Shown piece by piece: positions 8,140 to 15,028 of a stretch of 19,546 nt of DNA (the first letter of the stretch is position 1; every line of letters begins with the position of its first letter). Source of the DNA: Acidobacteriaceae bacterium (lineage in GTDB: Bacteria; Acidobacteriota; Terriglobia; Terriglobales; Acidobacteriaceae). Both the position numbers and the translations under genes were made by a program. Under the pieces are notes generated by a model. That model was not told the DNA's origin. It saw only the letters and a program-made list of their open reading frames with translations, and did no database searches. The DNA lies in NCBI GenBank assembly GCA_003152795.1, contig PMBA01000196.1, positions 1-19,546 of the forward strand, in the 5' to 3' direction.

Positions 8140-9234
8140 CTACTGCGTTGCTTTTACTTCGTTCCAGATCTCGTTGTACTTGGCGCGGCGAGGAACATTC
8201 TGCCAGAAATAGAGCCGCTTCTGGTAATTGTCCACGTCGTCCAGGTGCAGGTTCTTCTGTTCTTCCGGCGTCATGTATTGTGCGGCCCGCGGATTTGCTG
8301 GCGTATAACCCGTCACGTCGGTGACTTTCTTCTGGGTTTGCGCCTGGATCATGAACTCGAGAAATTTGTAGGCGAGGTCTTTGTTCTCGCTGCCGGCGGT
8401 GATCATGAGGTGATCGATCCACCCGGTAGTGTTTTCTTTGGGAATGGTTTCCCCGACCGGAAAATTGCTCTTGCGCAACTGGTTGGTCATCAGCGGCCAG
8501 CCCATGGCGATCACCACTTCGTGGTTCTGGAAGAGGTTGGTAAGTTCTCCGCCGGTGGACCACATCTTGCGAATGTTCGGCTTCAATTCCACCAGCTTCT
8601 TTTTGACGGCGTCGAGTTCCTGATCGCTCAAGTTATAAAGATGGCCAGGGTCGGGCTTGTCGTAGCCGAGCACTTGCGCGGCCATGTAGACGGAGGAAAG
8701 GTCGTCCCACACGGAAACTTTTCCCTTGAGCTTCGGGTCCCACAGGACGTTCCAGGTTTCCGGAGGCTGCGGGAAAACGGTGGTGTCATAGATCATCGGG
8801 TCGGGCCCCCACATAAAGGGCACGCCATAAACTTCTCCCTTGATGCGGACCAGCGACAGCGAGGTGAGCTGGGGCGAAAGCTGGCCATAGCTGGGCAGTT
8901 TGCCGAGATCGAGCGGCGCGGCGAGGCCGGAGGCCGCAATCATGGTGGCTACATCGCTGGACGGAGAAATCACATCGTAGTTGCCGGAGCTGCCACCGCG
9001 CAGCTTGGCGACGAGTTCGTCGCTCGAGCCCATGTAGGAAGCCGATACCTTACAGTGGTTTTGCTGTTCGAAGGCCTGAACGAAAGCAGGGTCGGCATAG
9101 CCTTCCCAGACCAGCAGGTTGAGGGTGGGAGTTTTGTGGGCGCAGGACCCGCAGAATACTATGAGGAGCGCGGCGAGCAGGGCGAAGATTGATTTACGGA
9201 AGACTGATTTGCGGAACATGAATATGCGGAACAT
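8140..9234 (-). CDS. potD: Polyamine-type substrate-binding protein PotD
   Basis: This is a 364-residue periplasmic or lipid-anchored binding protein of the spermidine/putrescine family. A basic N-terminus and hydrophobic run (FALLAALLIVFCGSC) end at Cys31, which could be lipidated although CGSC is not a textbook lipobox. The mature part starts LNLLVWEGYADPAFVQAFE, where Trp43 and Tyr46 align with the polyamine-contacting Trp and Tyr of E. coli PotD. VSVWDDLSSVYMAAQVLGY (173-191) and WIDHLMI (272-278, Trp272 and Asp274) match the other conserved ligand-side lines, and VTGYTPANP lies near 307-315. This residue set supports a polyamine or similar cationic ligand. GGGAGGGAG lies upstream with GGAG ending 9 bases before ATG 9234. 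A second ATG in an almost repeated MFR codon context occurs at 9219. It is first in the minus-strand operon. Confidence 0.93.
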   Translation of the reverse strand: MFRIFMFRKSVFRKSIFALLAALLIVFCGSCAHKTPTLNLLVWEGYADPAFVQAFEQQNHCKVSASYMGSSDELVAKLRGGSSGNYDVISPSSDVATMIAASGLAAPLDLGKLPSYGQLSPQLTSLSLVRIKGEVYGVPFMWGPDPMIYDTTVFPQPPETWNVLWDPKLKGKVSVWDDLSSVYMAAQVLGYDKPDPGHLYNLSDQELDAVKKKLVELKPNIRKMWSTGGELTNLFQNHEVVIAMGWPLMTNQLRKSNFPVGETIPKENTTGWIDHLMITAGSENKDLAYKFLEFMIQAQTQKKVTDVTGYTPANPRAAQYMTPEEQKNLHLDDVDNYQKRLYFWQNVPRRAKYNEIWNEVKATQ

Positions 9235-9279
9235 TTATTACTTCTCCCTCCCAATCGAAGTCAGGGATGCGGCGCGCAA

Positions 9280-9540
9280 TCAGGATACTTCGTCAATGCG
9301 CGGCGGAGTGTTGACCCACAACCGCGGGGTCCCCGATCCGGCCGTGATTTTTTCAGTGATGCGCGGTAGCGCCGTAAACAATGACAGCTCTCGTGGCGCT
9401 TCAGATGGTACTCCTGGCGGTCAAGAGCGATCTTAAAGTACTCGGCGCGAAACGAACCGATACACTTTCCTGTCGCTCGACATGAGTTCCAAATATGCCT
9501 GTTGGTCGCACTCGGTGACTGCACTTTTCCGCTTGACACG
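9280..9540 (-). pseudogene. Possible frameshifted small-gene relic in the pot leader
   Basis: On the minus strand one frame reads VTECDQQAYLELMSSDRKVY and continues to a TAA at 9435-9433. The next frame carries RAEYFKIALDRQEYHLKRHE over the same area. The first frame resumes after a TGA (9423-9421) with ALPRITEKITAGSGTPRLWV and continues to a TGA at 9282-9280. Each piece has protein-like composition and GC-rich third positions, but none makes a full gene. Two frameshifts would join them into one protein of roughly 90 residues. I recognise no family. The alternative is a non-coding leader in which these frames are open by chance. Confidence 0.25.
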
Positions 9541-9561
9541 GGGCAGAGGATTCTCTAACCT
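9533..9561 (+). promoter_or_regulatory. Candidate promoter of receptor 2 and the amine genes
   Basis: A perfect TTGACA (9533-9538) is followed after 17 bases by TAACCT (9556-9561), a weak -10 with 3 of 6 matches. It is about 85 bases before the receptor 2 ATG. The -10 overlaps the left arm of an inverted repeat. Confidence 0.4.
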
Positions 9562-9581
9562 TGCGCGATTATAGCAAGGTT
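9557..9581. promoter_or_regulatory. Inverted repeat over both -10 elements, candidate operator
   Basis: AACCTTGC (9557-9564) and GCAAGGTT (9574-9581) are perfect 8-base arms separated by 9 bases, giving a 17-base centre-to-centre spacing suited to a dimeric regulator. The repeat covers the minus-strand TATAAT and most of the plus-strand -10. It could also fold in RNA and is followed by TT, but such a short U-run makes termination unlikely. Confidence 0.45.
9568..9576 (-). promoter_or_regulatory. Extended -10 promoter toward the pot operon
   Basis: On the minus strand TGCTATAAT (9576-9568) is a perfect TATAAT with the TGn extension, which can work with a weak -35. A start near 9561 would leave a leader of about 325 bases before potD. 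The match may be by chance, but its position facing potD within the inverted repeat supports it. Confidence 0.5.
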
Positions 9582-9646
9582 TTATCGCCCGCAAACTGAG
9601 TCGGATCTAACAAATTTGCTTTCAAAGATTCTGGAGGATCTGTTCC

Positions 9647-12600
9647 ATGCCGTCGCCAAAAGCGTCCCGGATGTTCAACTGGATCGTCTCTTTGAGCGCG
9701 ATTCTGAGCCTCTGCCTGATGTGCTCGACGCTCGCGTCTGCCCAGGGCACCGGCGGCCGCATCCTGGGCCGCGTTGCTGATTCCAGCGGCGCCGTTCTGG
9801 CAAATGTGAAAGTTACTCTCACCAACGAAGCCACGGGCGTGAGCAGCGAGAGCATCACCAACGCCAGCGGCGAATACGGCTTCCCGCAGGTTCCGGTCGG
9901 CACCTACCGTTTGGAATTCGATCTTGCTGGCTTCAAAAAGAACCTGCAGCGCGGCGTCAACGTCGATCTCAACCAGGTGGTGACCGTCAACTCGGTGTTG
10001 CAGATCGGCGAAACAAAAGAGACGGTCGAAGTGACCTCGGAAGCGCCGCTGGTGGATACCTCGAGCACGCAACTGGGAGCGATCATGGACTCGCGCCAGG
10101 TCTCGAATCTGCCCCTCAACTCGCGCGACACCTATCAGCTTCTGCAACTGCAGCCCGGCGTGATGTCGACGGTCGGTTCCAGCAATACGCTGGTTTATGG
10201 GAGTGACAGTCCGGGTGCGGTCTCAGTGAATGGCGGTCGCGGGCGTTCCAACAATTTCAGCGTTAATGGCGGCGACGCCAACGATCTGTTCGCCAATCTT
10301 CCGACCGTTCAACCCTCGCCGGACAGCATTCAGGAGTTCCGCGTTCTTACCAATACTTTCGACGCGGAATACGGGCGCAACTCCGGTTCGGTGGTGAACG
10401 TGGTCACTAAGTCAGGGACAAACGAATTGCATGGGAGCGCCTACGAGTTCTTCCGCAATAAAGTGCTGAATGCGAACCAATACTGCTTTTCGGCTCCCTG
10501 CGACAAGCCGCAGTTCAATCAAAACCAGTTTGGCGGGACTTTTGGCGGACCGATCAAAAAGGATCGAACATTCTTCTTCGCCTCTTACGAAGGGCGGCGC
10601 ATCCGCCAGGGTATTCCATCGCCTGCCGTCATCGTGCCCACTTCCGCGGAAACCCCATCTCCGACGAACGTTGTGAACGGCCAGATTGTGGCGGACTTCA
10701 ATGATGTGAATCCCGCAGGCTCCCTGTTCACCGGGCAGCTGTCGAACTCCTCGATTCTGACTAGCCGTTCGGGCTGCCAGGCGGCCAACACGGCGATTGG
10801 CGGTGGGGCGATCACGGATGGCGCTTTCTATTCCGACATTTTTCCCAATAGTCAGATTCCCCTTGCCTGCATGGATCCCACCGCGGTCGATTTGCTGCAG
10901 TTTGTGCCCGCCCCCGCCAGCGGCAGTAATGTGATCAGCAGCTCGCCCGCCCGGGCCGTCCGCGGCGACCAAGTCACGTTCAAACTCGATCACCGGATCA
11001 ATGACAAGCAGAACCTGAGCATCTATTACTACTTTGATGACGACCGCACACAGAATCCTTTCGCCAATTTCGAGTTGACGGGGGCCAATGTCCCCGGCTT
11101 CGGAAGCATCGTGGGGGAACGCTTCCAGCAGTGGAATATTACCCACACCTGGACGGTGAACAACAGCACGGTGAACGAATTTCGTTTCAATTACAATCGC
11201 GAGGGGCAACATACATTCCAGCATCCTGCGAGCACCGCGCTGGTGCAGAATTCCTGCCCCCCCGCTCCCGCATGGCTGACCACGGTTATCGGCGCCGTAC
11301 CTTGTTTTTATGGGGACGGATCGAGTGACCCGAATGGCAGTTTGTTCGGCATACATCCTTTTCTAGGCGCCGGCCGCGAGGGTCTTCCCTTTGTATCGAT
11401 CTCCGGTGGATTCTCCCTGGGCAACGATTCGGAAGGGGAGCTTCCTCAGGTGGGGAATTCTTTCCAGTTGGCCGACAGCCTGACCAAGGTTTCAGGCAAC
11501 CATACCTTTAAGTTTGGGGTGGATGCCCGTCGTCAGCAGTTCAACCAGTTTTATTACTACAACGTGAACGGAACCTTTGACTTTTACGGTGGAGGTCCGA
11601 ACGACGTGGGCGCGGGCAATCTCTACCCGAATTTCCTGTTGGGGCTTCCCGATTCATTCAATCAAGGTTCGGCGCAAGTTGAGAATGTCCGCAACACCGG
11701 GCTCTATCTATATGCACAGGACAGTTGGAAGATCAGGCCGAATCTTACTTTGAACTACGGGTTCCGGTGGGAGTTGAACACCCCCCTGGCGGATAAGGCG
11801 CAGCATGTACAGACTTTTCGGCCCGGCCAGATGTCCACGGTCTACCCTTGCGCAGATACTCCAAACACCGATTGCTCGTCCCAGGACGCAGTCGGATTGG
11901 TCGTTCCGGGCGATCCCGGTGTTCCCGCGGGGATGACCCAGACTTACTACAAGGCATTTGCTCCGCGCATCGGCATCGCTTGGAGCCCGGGCAGTTCCGG
12001 CAAGACCAGCATTCGGGCTGGGTGGGGGCTGTTCTACAACCCGGTTGAGCAGCTGGTGCTGGCGCAATTCGGGGCCGAGCCACCATTTGGCGGAAGCTCG
12101 TTTGTAAATGAGACGCAGTTTAACCTGCCTTTCCTAAGCCAGGACGGCGCCACTACTTATCTGAATCCGTTCAACGGAGTCATCAGTCCTAAACGGGGAA
12201 CTGCTCAGGACTGGGCGGTGTTCGAACCCATCGATCTGTTCGGCGATTTCCAGCCGCACATGCGTACGCAGTACTCCGCTCAGTACAACTTCACCATCCA
12301 GCGCGAGTTATCGCGAGACATGAAGCTGGAAGTCGGCTACGTGGGATCGCAAGGGCATCGTCTGTTGGCAACGCATGATATCAATTACTCGAACCCGCAG
12401 ACCTGTCTCGATCTCGATCAGATTCTGCCTAACGCACCTTGTGCCCAGTTCAGCGAGGATAGTCAATTCATTATCCCCGGCGGAACGGTTCTGCCTGTAG
12501 ATTTGCACTTGCCCTACGCGCAAAACCATTCTGTGATCCCGGCAGGCACGACGGTTGGCCCCAATGGAATCACTTTGGTTGGGTTGCGACCATATTCGTC

Positions 12601-13408
12601 ACCCCAGTGTGACCCCCTGACAGGCATCGGCTGTCCGCTCAGTGGTGTTCCGGTGTTTACCAGCATCTTTGCGCAAGACACCATTGCCAGCTCAGCCTAT
12701 AACTCTCTGCAAGTGTCATTGGACAAGCGTTTTGCCCATGGGCTGCAATTCAGCGCAGCTTATACCTGGAGTAAGTCGATTGATGAGGCCTCGAGCTTCG
12801 AGGGAATACTGAATCCACTGCCCGGCGCCCGCAACTATGCGCCCTCGCTCTTCGACGCGCGGCACCGTTTTGTCATTAGTTACTATTGGGAGTTGCCGGT
12901 GCGGAAATACGGTGGTTTTGCCGGTAAAGCGCTCGATGGCTGGGCATTTTCGGGGATCACAACCTACCAGACAGGATTTCCAATTCGTATCACGTCGTCC
13001 TCCGACAATGAACTGATGAACAGCGCCGACTTTGAATACCCTGGAGAACCCAATCAGGTCGCACCCTTTCATTGGCAAAGGCCACAAAGCAACGGGAATT
13101 ACTATTTCAACAGCCCGGCCAGTCAGACTTCGATTTTCGATGAGTCGGCGGTGTTCGGCTTCGTTGGCAATGCGCCGCGCACGATTTGCTGCGGGCCTGG
13201 AATCAGCGAAACGGATATTGCTGTGGTGAAGCTTTTTCCGGTCAATGAACGTGCACACTTCGAATTTCGAGCGGAGGTGTTCAACATCTTCAACCATACG
13301 CAGTTCTATAACCCGGACGGCAACAGCACTGACGGCACTCAGTTTGGCCAGGTCACGCAGGCCAAGGATCCGCGCCTGGCGCAGTTTGCTTTGAAGTTTT
13401 ACTTCTAG
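9647..13408 (+). CDS. Oar-like TonB-dependent outer-membrane receptor 2
   Basis: The protein has 1253 residues and the same architecture as receptor 1 but a clearly different sequence. The signal peptide ends near residue 32 (LASA before QGTGG). A carboxypeptidase-regulatory-like domain is at about 37-120 (GRVADSSGAVLANVKVTL, then GEYGFPQVPVGTYRLEFDLAGF). The plug region at about 125-265 includes SVNGGRGRSNNFSVNGGDAN, QEFRVLTNTFDAEYGRNSGS and VVTKSGTNELHGSAYEFF. The barrel extends to the C-terminal ALKFYF, ending in Phe as outer-membrane barrels do. GGAGGA lies 8 bases before the ATG. It stands at the head of the plus-strand amine genes and is divergent from the pot operon, which suggests that it brings the same compound, or a larger conjugate of it, across the outer membrane. 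The ligand is unknown. Several Cys pairs in barrel loops (for example 280/285) could form disulfides. Confidence 0.93.
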   Translation: MPSPKASRMFNWIVSLSAILSLCLMCSTLASAQGTGGRILGRVADSSGAVLANVKVTLTNEATGVSSESITNASGEYGFPQVPVGTYRLEFDLAGFKKNLQRGVNVDLNQVVTVNSVLQIGETKETVEVTSEAPLVDTSSTQLGAIMDSRQVSNLPLNSRDTYQLLQLQPGVMSTVGSSNTLVYGSDSPGAVSVNGGRGRSNNFSVNGGDANDLFANLPTVQPSPDSIQEFRVLTNTFDAEYGRNSGSVVNVVTKSGTNELHGSAYEFFRNKVLNANQYCFSAPCDKPQFNQNQFGGTFGGPIKKDRTFFFASYEGRRIRQGIPSPAVIVPTSAETPSPTNVVNGQIVADFNDVNPAGSLFTGQLSNSSILTSRSGCQAANTAIGGGAITDGAFYSDIFPNSQIPLACMDPTAVDLLQFVPAPASGSNVISSSPARAVRGDQVTFKLDHRINDKQNLSIYYYFDDDRTQNPFANFELTGANVPGFGSIVGERFQQWNITHTWTVNNSTVNEFRFNYNREGQHTFQHPASTALVQNSCPPAPAWLTTVIGAVPCFYGDGSSDPNGSLFGIHPFLGAGREGLPFVSISGGFSLGNDSEGELPQVGNSFQLADSLTKVSGNHTFKFGVDARRQQFNQFYYYNVNGTFDFYGGGPNDVGAGNLYPNFLLGLPDSFNQGSAQVENVRNTGLYLYAQDSWKIRPNLTLNYGFRWELNTPLADKAQHVQTFRPGQMSTVYPCADTPNTDCSSQDAVGLVVPGDPGVPAGMTQTYYKAFAPRIGIAWSPGSSGKTSIRAGWGLFYNPVEQLVLAQFGAEPPFGGSSFVNETQFNLPFLSQDGATTYLNPFNGVISPKRGTAQDWAVFEPIDLFGDFQPHMRTQYSAQYNFTIQRELSRDMKLEVGYVGSQGHRLLATHDINYSNPQTCLDLDQILPNAPCAQFSEDSQFIIPGGTVLPVDLHLPYAQNHSVIPAGTTVGPNGITLVGLRPYSSPQCDPLTGIGCPLSGVPVFTSIFAQDTIASSAYNSLQVSLDKRFAHGLQFSAAYTWSKSIDEASSFEGILNPLPGARNYAPSLFDARHRFVISYYWELPVRKYGGFAGKALDGWAFSGITTYQTGFPIRITSSSDNELMNSADFEYPGEPNQVAPFHWQRPQSNGNYYFNSPASQTSIFDESAVFGFVGNAPRTICCGPGISETDIAVVKLFPVNERAHFEFRAEVFNIFNHTQFYNPDGNSTDGTQFGQVTQAKDPRLAQFALKFYF

Positions 13409-13438
13409 CTCGAAGGAATAGAATAGAAAAGTCCGATC

Positions 13439-13463
13439 CCCGGGCGGGTTTACGCCGTCCGGG
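13439..13463 (+). terminator. GC-rich hairpin after receptor 2, possible attenuator
   Basis: CCCGGGCGG (13439-13447) can pair with CCGTCCGGG (13455-13463) through nine pairs including one G-U, with a 7-base loop. No T-run follows, so complete termination is doubtful. It may reduce read-through into the aminotransferase or protect the 3' end of the receptor message. Confidence 0.3.
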
Positions 13464-13509
13464 CCCAATCTAATGGCCTACCCGGCCTGAGCAACTACTG
13501 GAGATCACG

Positions 13510-14889
13510 ATGTACCCCGCATTGCAAAAAGAGCTCGATACCTTCGAGCGACGCACCCCGAAGTCCGCCGAAGCGCATAAGAAGAACCTGAAGCGATTGC
13601 CGCTGGGCGTGGCGAGCAATTATCGCGCCTATGACCCTTATCCGATTTTTGTGTCGGAGGCATCCGGCAGCAAGTTTCGCGATCTTGACGGCAACGAATA
13701 TCTTGACCACAACCTGTGTTTCGGTACGCTCATGGCGGGACATTCGCATCCGGCGGTGATCAAGGCAGTGGAAGCGCGCCTGCACAAAGGCACGGCTTAC
13801 GGGATGCCGCATAACATGGAGTGGGAACTGGCGGAAGAAATCTGCACGCGTTTTCCGGTGGAGATGTGCCGCTTTGGCAACAGCGGCACCGAAGCCACTA
13901 TGCACACGATTCGTCTCGCCCGCGCGGCTACGGGGCGCGACAAGATCATCAAATTTGAAGGCGGTTACCACGGCCTGCATGATGCGGCGCTGGTGAGCGT
14001 GAAGCCGCATCCGCCCGCGGACGATTTCGGGGATATCAAGAATCCAAAGCCTGTGTCGGGCGGGGCGGGCGTGCCGAAGGCCAGCATCGCGAATGTGCTG
14101 ATTTCGACCTTCAACGACTTGGAGACGGTGGAGCGCCGGTTCAAGGAGAATCCAAATGAGGTTGCGGCCATCATTCTTGAACCGATCATGATGAACGTCG
14201 GCCTGTGCATGCCGCAGAAGGGATTTCTGGAGGGGTTGCGGGCGCTTTGCGACAAGTACGGCGCGCTGCTGATTTTCGACGAAGTCAAGACCGGAGGGAA
14301 ACTTTGCTGGGGCGGCGCGTCGGAATACTTCGGTGTGGCGCCGGATATGATCTGCCTGGCGAAGTCGATTGGCGGGGGATTCCCGCTGGCGGCATTTGGC
14401 GCACACAAGAAGGTTATGAGCCTGATTGCCGATCATAAAGTGTTCCACGGCGGCACTTACAATACGAATCCGATTTCGATGGCGGCCGGCATTGCAACCT
14501 TCCGCGAAGTGCTAACTCGGGATAACTACACACTGATCGAAAAACTCAGCAAGAAGCTGGTGGAGGGATACCAGAAAACAGTCGCTAAAGTTGGACTGCA
14601 GGGATACATCGCGAGCGCGGGGGCGAATGGCGCGCTGATGCTGTATCCGAAGGAGATTCGCAACTACCGCGACTGGCTGCCGATTGACGTGGACCTGTGG
14701 CGGCATTACTGGTTCGGCATGGTGAATCGCGGCGTCATGGCTCAGCCCTACTGGTGGGACGAGCAGTGGACGATTTCCGTGCAGCACACCGAGGCGGACA
14801 TCGACCAGCACTTGGCGGTGTTCGCCGACATTGCCGGCGCGCTGGCTGCCGCGCAACATGAGCGGCTGGGAGCGGTAGCAACGCACTAA
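13510..14889 (+). CDS. Class III aminotransferase, glutamate-1-semialdehyde aminomutase-like
   Basis: This is a 459-residue PLP enzyme. RFGNSGTEATMHTIRLARAATGRDK (121-145) holds the phosphate-binding NSGTEA, GGYHG (151-155) the ring-stacking Tyr, FDEVKTGG (256-263) the Asp257 that contacts the pyridine nitrogen, and AKSIGGGFPLAAFG (284-297) the Schiff-base Lys285. NSGTEATM and IIKFEGGYHG are close to HemL. However, KTGGKLCWGG replaces the usual MTGFRxA-type line, and the gene sits with a permease, an aldehyde dehydrogenase and gabT. A catabolic or beta-amino-acid aminotransferase is therefore likelier than tetrapyrrole synthesis. It could supply the first transamination of a diamine, which is inference only. 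GGAG lies 6 bases before the ATG. The gap to receptor 2 is 101 bases. Confidence 0.88.
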   Translation: MYPALQKELDTFERRTPKSAEAHKKNLKRLPLGVASNYRAYDPYPIFVSEASGSKFRDLDGNEYLDHNLCFGTLMAGHSHPAVIKAVEARLHKGTAYGMPHNMEWELAEEICTRFPVEMCRFGNSGTEATMHTIRLARAATGRDKIIKFEGGYHGLHDAALVSVKPHPPADDFGDIKNPKPVSGGAGVPKASIANVLISTFNDLETVERRFKENPNEVAAIILEPIMMNVGLCMPQKGFLEGLRALCDKYGALLIFDEVKTGGKLCWGGASEYFGVAPDMICLAKSIGGGFPLAAFGAHKKVMSLIADHKVFHGGTYNTNPISMAAGIATFREVLTRDNYTLIEKLSKKLVEGYQKTVAKVGLQGYIASAGANGALMLYPKEIRNYRDWLPIDVDLWRHYWFGMVNRGVMAQPYWWDEQWTISVQHTEADIDQHLAVFADIAGALAAAQHERLGAVATH

Positions 14890-14895
14890 CGTAGC

Positions 14896-14943
14896 GCCGG
14901 CGTCTCGCCGGCAAACGTGTGGGGCGGACTCTTTTGTCCGCCC
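14896..14943. repeat. Two perfect hairpins between aminotransferase and permease
   Basis: GCCGGCG/CGCCGGC (14896-14912, 3-base loop) is followed by GGGCGGAC/GTCCGCCC (14922-14943, loop TCTTTT). Both stems are perfect. No T-run follows the second one. They may act as partial terminators, message-stability elements or dispersed intergenic repeats. They are the only marked structures in the 133-base gap. Confidence 0.55.
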
Positions 14944-15028
14944 TGCCTCACTCACGCATTGGCGGCCGCCGTCAGTCGCCCTGCGTGGCCGAAGGCTGGC
15001 CGCGTGACTGCAGCGTCAGGAGATGCTT

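Larger units (their letters stand above)
9235..9646. other. Divergent control region between the pot operon and receptor 2
   Basis: These 412 bases separate the two divergent transcription units. The right 100 bases hold overlapping promoters, an inverted repeat and the receptor 2 ribosome-binding site (GGAGGA 9633-9638, 8 bases before ATG). The left 320 bases would be the leader of the pot transcript. They contain possible remnants of a small coding sequence and a short hairpin GACCC/GGGTC (9313-9331). I recognise no known riboswitch fold. Confidence 0.55.

Noticed and set aside
8132..8563. Upstream extension of the 89-codon frame into potD
   Set aside because: This part lies out of frame in potD, has shadow-type composition, and would make an implausible 233-residue protein.
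7549..9192. 547-codon open frame on the plus strand
   Set aside because: It lies antisense across potA, the 89-codon gene and potD, all with clear family motifs. Its composition is that of a GC-rich complementary frame, with no domain-like lines.
9557..9583. Intrinsic terminator at the AACCTTGC/GCAAGGTT repeat
   Set aside because: The U-run is only four bases with two in the stem, no gene ends there, and it overlaps two promoter-like elements. An operator is the better reading.
10412..11356. 314-codon minus-strand frame inside receptor 2
   Set aside because: It is the complement of conserved receptor plug and barrel sequence, with no ribosome-binding site or recognisable motif.
13495..14448. 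317-codon minus-strand frame
   Set aside because: It is antisense to the class III aminotransferase, whose PLP motifs are intact on the plus strand.
13510..14889. Calling the first aminotransferase hemL
   Set aside because: The resemblance is real, but the line after Asp257 differs from HemL, and the neighbours are catabolic rather than tetrapyrrole genes.
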